Shown piece by piece: positions 59,901-64,000 of a stretch of 64,000 bases of DNA. Made by a program: the position numbers and the translations under genes. Source of the DNA: Camarhynchus parvulus (taxonomy: Eukaryota > Chordata > Aves > Passeriformes > Thraupidae). The stretch covers positions 7,602,501 to 7,666,500 of the forward strand of contig NC_044600.1 of the NCBI RefSeq assembly GCF_901933205.1. The letters are read 5' to 3'. Each line of letters begins with the position of its first letter. Position 1 is the stretch's first letter. A model generated the notes under the pieces. That model was not told the origin of the DNA. It worked only from the letters and a program-made list of their open reading frames with translations, and did not search any database.

Positions 59901-60110
59901 GGTATTTGTCAAGGTGTGGATCTGAAAGAGCCATGGAAAAGACCATTTATAAATAGGGGAGAGCAATTAAGCAACTCAGACAATCTGTGTCTCCTTATGT
60001 CTGTGCAGAGTGTGTGCTTTGAGCAGTGTCCTCGGGTGTTATGGAATGCCTGGGGAAGGTCACTATGACATCCCTTCCCATGAAGGGTGAAATGTCACAG
60101 CCACGTTTGT
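50938..60110. other. Gene-poor spacer left of SLC6A14
   Basis: Mostly AT-rich unique-looking DNA with no supported coding exon, RNA gene or transposon. Two overlapping open frames at 53677-54253 (+; 159 and 166 codons) lack recognisable domains. A (TTG)n/(TTGG)n/(TG)n tract lies at about 58736-58772. Confidence 0.5.
55677..55713. repeat. Tandem duplication, 20-bp period
   Basis: tttatggcattactact occurs at 55677-55693 and again at 55697-55713, separated by aca. Confidence 0.9.
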
Positions 60111-60120
60111 GGTTGGAGCG

Positions 60121-61079
60121 GGGCAGGTGGGTTGTGGAGGTGCCCGGTCTTTCTGCTCAAATTCCTCCTCTGGAGATTACTTAACTTGTATGACTTGCCC
60201 TTTCTGTGCCTGTACCCGAAAGTTGTGTTCAGATGCTGAAATTTCCGCGGGATATAACCCCCTTGTGGCAGACAGGGGAGCTCAAAGAGGTCACCAGGGT
60301 AGTGGGCAAAGGTGAGGCAGACAGGCAGTGCCTCCGTGGGGAGCAGGCATAGGGAGCAGCGGGGTGGGCTGCTCAGCTGAGGGTCAGTGTTTGATGGGGA
60401 ATTGGCAGCCCTGAGGTAGAAAACAAGAAGGAGAGTGTGTGGGTAGGTGTTGGAAGAGGAGGAAGAGGGGAAGGAGTGGGGGCACATGCTAGAAGGGAAG
60501 GTGTGTGACAGAGAGGCGGCCAGGCAGGGGTGCAACGAGAGCTGAAGAGCCCTGACAGGGGGAGCGAGCCCAGGCAGGTTCGTGGCAGGGAAGTGGCTCG
60601 GGGTAAGGCGAGGAGCGAGGGCGTGCGGAGGGCAGGCAGTATTTAGCAGGGGAAGTGGGCAGGTGACCGTGCAAGGTGTTTTAGGCAGGTGGGTGTTCCC
60701 GAGGAAGTGGGCGCGGGGCCGGAGGAGGGGACGCGGGCACGGGCTGCGAGGGGCTGCCCCGGGGGCGGGAGGCGGCCCCGCCCGGGCCCTGGGGCAGCCC
60801 AGGGGCCGCGGTTCCCGGCAGGGCAGCGAGGGGCGGGCGGCTGCCGCTCCGATAAAGCGGCGGGCGGCGGGCGGCGCGGGCAGAGCGCAGCGGCTGCGGC
60901 GGCAGAGATGGGGATGCTCAGCCTGCCCGGCTTTCTGTCCTGCGGGAAGAAGAAGGTGAGGCGGCGAGGGAGGCTGGCCGGAGGCTCCCGGGCAGGTGGG
61001 GTGCGGAGGCACCTGGGCAGGTGTGCGAGAATGTAGGCGAGTGTGGCTGCACCCGGGCAGGTGGGTTGTGGAGGTGCCC
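60121..61079. repeat. Dispersed GC-rich GGCAGGT repeats flanking SLC6A14 exon 1
   Basis: An identical 25-bp sequence starting gggcaggtgggttgtgg lies at 60121-60145 and 61055-61079. A third copy with three changes lies near 60990. Shorter GGCAGG(T) cores recur through 60530-61160 with irregular spacing. It looks like a decayed GC-rich minisatellite covering the promoter, exon 1 and the start of intron 1. Confidence 0.7.
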
Positions 61080-61130
61080 CGGTGGGCATAGCGGCACTCG
61101 GGCAAGCAGGGCGCAGGTACGTCGGCAGCT
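60500..61130 (+). promoter_or_regulatory. SLC6A14: CpG island promoter of SLC6A14
   Basis: GC and CpG rise sharply here compared with the AT-rich flanks, peaking at 60700-60910. Sp1-type GC boxes lie at 60761-60769 (GGGGGCGGG) and 60776-60783 (CCCCGCCC). A TATA-like GATAAA at 60851-60856 would place initiation near 60880, giving a 5' leader of about 25-30 nt before ATG 60908. The start site is inferred. Confidence 0.7.
60851..60856 (+). promoter_or_regulatory. SLC6A14: TATA-like element GATAAA
   Basis: The only AT-rich hexamer in the core of the CpG island, 52 nt before the start codon and downstream of the GC boxes. It is a weak TATA match, and its use is uncertain. Confidence 0.4.
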
Positions 61131-63432
61131 GAGGGCAGGTATGAAGTTGTCTGGGCAGGCGAGATCCGAATAGGTAGTGGAAGGTAAAGTGGGATGAGTT
61201 CCTTGGCAGATGTGCAAGGCACTAGGACAGGTGTTTTTTAAAGGGGGCATACAGGTACGTGCTGATGTGAACATCTGAACAAGTATGGGGGCATCTGCAG
61301 GGGCAGAATACAGGAGTCTCCTGGAGCTGATAGCACAAAGGAGTAAGGCAGGAGTAAGGCAAAATTGTGGAGGTGTTTGGGCTCTCTGGTGGCACCCTCT
61401 CTCACAGGTCTGTGCTGTCCTGCCAGGGGCCAGGTGGAGTGGCAGCCAAAAAACTGACTCTGCCCGTCCTGTCTGGCTGGTCAGCTATCCCAAGGTGCGT
61501 CTCTGGACAGAGAAATGATGATATGATTGCCCTTCTTGCCTGGTGGGTGTCACAAGCCTTCCCTCTTCTCTTCAAAGGACTTCAGTTTGTCATATGAAGG
61601 AGATCCCAGCTGCACCGATGAGAATGCGGAGCGTGGCAACTGGGCAAACAAAAGCGAATACCTGCTGTCCTTGGTGGGCTATGCCGTGGGCCTGGGCAAC
61701 GTCTGGCGCTTTCCCTACCTCGCCTACCAGAATGGAGGAGGTACCTGTGCTGAACAGCAGGGTCACAGGGTGGGCACACCTTGCCGTCCGCAGGACAGAG
61801 GAGGGCCAGGTCCAAGGGCCAGCTCCGAGGCTGGGCATGTTCTGTCAAAGCTGGATGTGAGCTCCATCACCCTGGGAACTGGGATAGAGCCTGCTCATGG
61901 GAAAGGGCACTAAGAGGCACCTGTGTGCTTTTTGGGTACCAGCTGAGAAGGGAAATAGTAGTTAGTTTGAGTTGCAAATTTCTACCTGAGAATTCCATCT
62001 TCGGAATTACTCATAAACAACATGTACCTTTTTGTCCATGTGCCAATATCTTCTACTTGTCTAAATAGCTGCTCTCCCTCCCCAGTGCTTACCCTCTGGT
62101 AAGTTTATGTTATATACCATACCTGGCATGTTTATGGAGAACAGTGGAATCCCCTCTGCACCTTTGTTTTTCCATGCAAACAGTCTAAGCTGGAATAATT
62201 ATCTCAGCTCAATAATTACCCAGATCAAACACTTGGGAAGTGTGAGACAGAGAGAGCCTCTACCTGCTTACACAATGAACTAGTGGCTAAGCCAAGCAGA
62301 GGCACTGGTTTCCTTGGATTGTATTCCAGAGCTTTATCTATTTGCCAAGCTACCCCTGGTAATTAAAGGCTGTGTAAGTAGTAACTGCAGAGAACTTGCT
62401 TATATGTACCTATTTGCTCTGCCTAACTGTTGTTGAAGTAAAATTCTGGGTTGTAAAGGCAGTACAGCCCACACAGCTGCACATGGAACATAAGGAGGCA
62501 TTCCCAGTACAGAATTTTTATTGGAGTGAGATGGGCTGGTTTGCATTACTTGAAGTTTTGTTGAAGAAAATTGTGAAAACAAAATAAGTTGTGACGTCAG
62601 CCCTTGGACTAGATCTTTTTTTTTCATCTGCTGCAGCAGAGACTTTGCATTTAAAGCATATTTGTGCTGTTGCTTGCATCCTTTTCTGTGCTTCTTGCCC
62701 ATGATTGATAAAGACAACTGTTACATCCTTGTTTTGAAACAGAGGAGTAATCCAGTTAATTCTGTGGGACAATTTACTTCCTGAAATTACATCAGGTATT
62801 TGCAGTTCCTTGCAGAACTGGGTCCTTGATTGCTTTAAATTCACTGAGAGTGATGAGGACAGATTCCTGCAGGGCTATCGTGTCGTGTTTATGAAACTCG
62901 TGCTCTCGCTTTCCCTGTCTTCTGTGCACACACAAAGAAGTGCCAGTCCCTTTCACAGAACAAGGTGCTCACTGATATCAGGTTAACATGCTCTTTTAAA
63001 TGGACTTGAACAAGAGCCATCCTGAGATGTTGTTTGACACAGGACTCAGCCAACCATAGAAAATAATCTTCATGCTTTGATGTCCAGTAACTGCTTAACA
63101 GGCAGTTGCAAAACACAGCTGAGCACACACAGGAATGGTTCTGTTCTTCTTTAAATTAAAAGTTGGAAGATTAAATAGAAAGGAGCAGGAGTGAAAGGAG
63201 GAGTATAAAATGTCATAAAACTGTGGTGAATGCTGAAAGATGCATTGTTTTCTCTGTGTGTGTGATTATGCTTTTCCCCCCATTTTTTATCTCCTCTCAG
63301 GTGCTTTTCTAATCCCCTACACCATCATGCTGGCGTTAGCTGGCTTGCCCTTATTTTTCATGGAATGTTCCCTTGGGCAGTTTGCCAGTCTAGGGCCAGT
63401 TTCCGCCTGGAGAATGCTACCATTGTTTCAAG
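60908..63432 (+). CDS. SLC6A14: Amino-acid transporter B0,+ (first three coding exons; 3' end outside window)
   Basis: Plasma-membrane Na+/Cl--coupled uptake of neutral and cationic amino acids. Exons: 60908-60955 ([16 protein letters not shown]), 61578-61740 and 63301-63432. All have AG/GT borders and compatible phases (0, then 1, then 1). They encode about 114 of roughly 640 residues: a short cytoplasmic N-terminus, TM1 with the SLC6 signature [20 protein letters not shown] (residues 50-68), then TM2 ([19 protein letters not shown], 72-90) and [16 protein letters not shown]1 carries the unwound Gly-rich stretch that lines the substrate and Na+ sites. The 132-nt third exon is almost residue-for-residue the human SLC6A14 sequence, which separates it from other SLC6 members. 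Its donor, AAG|GTTGGT, is weak but positioned exactly where human codes F-Q-G. TM3 onward lies to the right of the window. Confidence 0.96.
61741..63300 (+). other. SLC6A14: SLC6A14 intron 2
   Basis: About 1.56 kb between the coding exons ending at 61740 and starting at 63301, with a pyrimidine-rich acceptor (ccccccattttttatctcctctcag). No nested gene or transposon was seen. Confidence 0.85.
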
Positions 63433-64000
63433 GTTGGTTTTCTTATCTTTCCTTTTATTCTAATAATAAACTGTTGTGAATTAATGATTTCTTAATGAAG
63501 TTACTAATTCTGAGACACCGATATCTGTGTTGTGACTATTCCCAATGTTACAGGGTCAGTGTTCTGCACCCAGGTATATACTTCCTCATTATTCAGTTAA
63601 TAAACAGATGCTGAGTAAAGATTCCCCCAAAAAGGGTCTTGGTTATGAAAGGTTTTATCAGAGATTCTTGTGCTCAGCAGCACATCACTCTCACTCCAGC
63701 TGTCCAGGCAGAAGGAAATATCTCTGTTTTGCTGTGTGAGGGAAAAACTCAGTAAAACAACTGGTGTAATGTGTGCAACAGGTTGAAACTAAACTTCAGA
63801 AATTGACTTTATCACTGGTTTTTTATGCTTCACATCCAGTGTAGCTTGCAAGGCAATTGTGTGTTGGATGGGTTAATTCTGCATTTGGCTGCCAGTGTGG
63901 GCACAGGCACACTGGTCTGGGTGCTCTGTGCAATATTGTGCACAATCACCCAGCAGCTGCCTTGGGAGTCATCTGCTGGTGAGATAAAATAGCCTAGACT
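63433..64000 (+). other. SLC6A14: SLC6A14 intron 3 (start; continues past window)
   Basis: Begins GTTGGT after the third coding exon. The next exon, expected to encode TM3, is not found before the window edge. No repeat or RNA feature was seen. Confidence 0.7.

Noticed and set aside
60095..61222. 375-codon minus-strand frame across the SLC6A14 CpG island
   Set aside because: Stops are rare in GC-rich DNA; the product is a proline-rich low-complexity string and crosses the promoter and exon 1 of SLC6A14.

Overview
The window is vertebrate nuclear DNA from a bird, most likely a songbird. It contains spliced genes with GT-AG introns, CR1 LINE 3' ends, an avian-type retroviral LTR, and a SINE with a tRNA-Ile-like head and a CR1-like tail that resembles TguSINE1 of zebra finch. 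The gene order PLS3 - AGTR2 - SLC6A14 matches human Xq23. From general knowledge this block lies on chicken chromosome 4 and passerine chromosome 4A. No operons, CRISPR arrays or other prokaryotic systems are present.

Layout. 29-10099 (+) holds the last 13 coding exons of PLS3 (T-plastin, an actin-bundling protein), followed by a 3' UTR of about 1.2 kb. 14088-15353 (-) is a leucine-rich-repeat ectodomain gene with a signal peptide, cysteine caps and a GPI-anchor-like tail. Its repeats read like nyctalopin (NYX), and I know of no human protein-coding gene in this interval. 25164-26282 (+) is an intact, intronless AGTR2 coding region (angiotensin II type 2 receptor). About 34 kb without a convincing protein-coding gene follow. 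That stretch holds an LTR carrying a perfect (GGAA)57 array, a CR1 fragment, a (TAGAA)22 array and a 71-bp minisatellite. 60908-63432 (+) holds the first three coding exons of SLC6A14 (Na+/Cl--dependent neutral and cationic amino-acid transporter B0,+), starting in a CpG island and running off the right edge.

The genes are neighbours by ancient synteny rather than a shared pathway. PLS3 and the NYX-like gene are tail to tail, and the NYX-like gene and AGTR2 are head to head. The best leads are the NYX-like gene, the microsatellite inside the LTR, the repeated GGCAGGT motif around the SLC6A14 promoter, and an exon-like segment at 34316-34416. I saw no clearly new multi-gene system.
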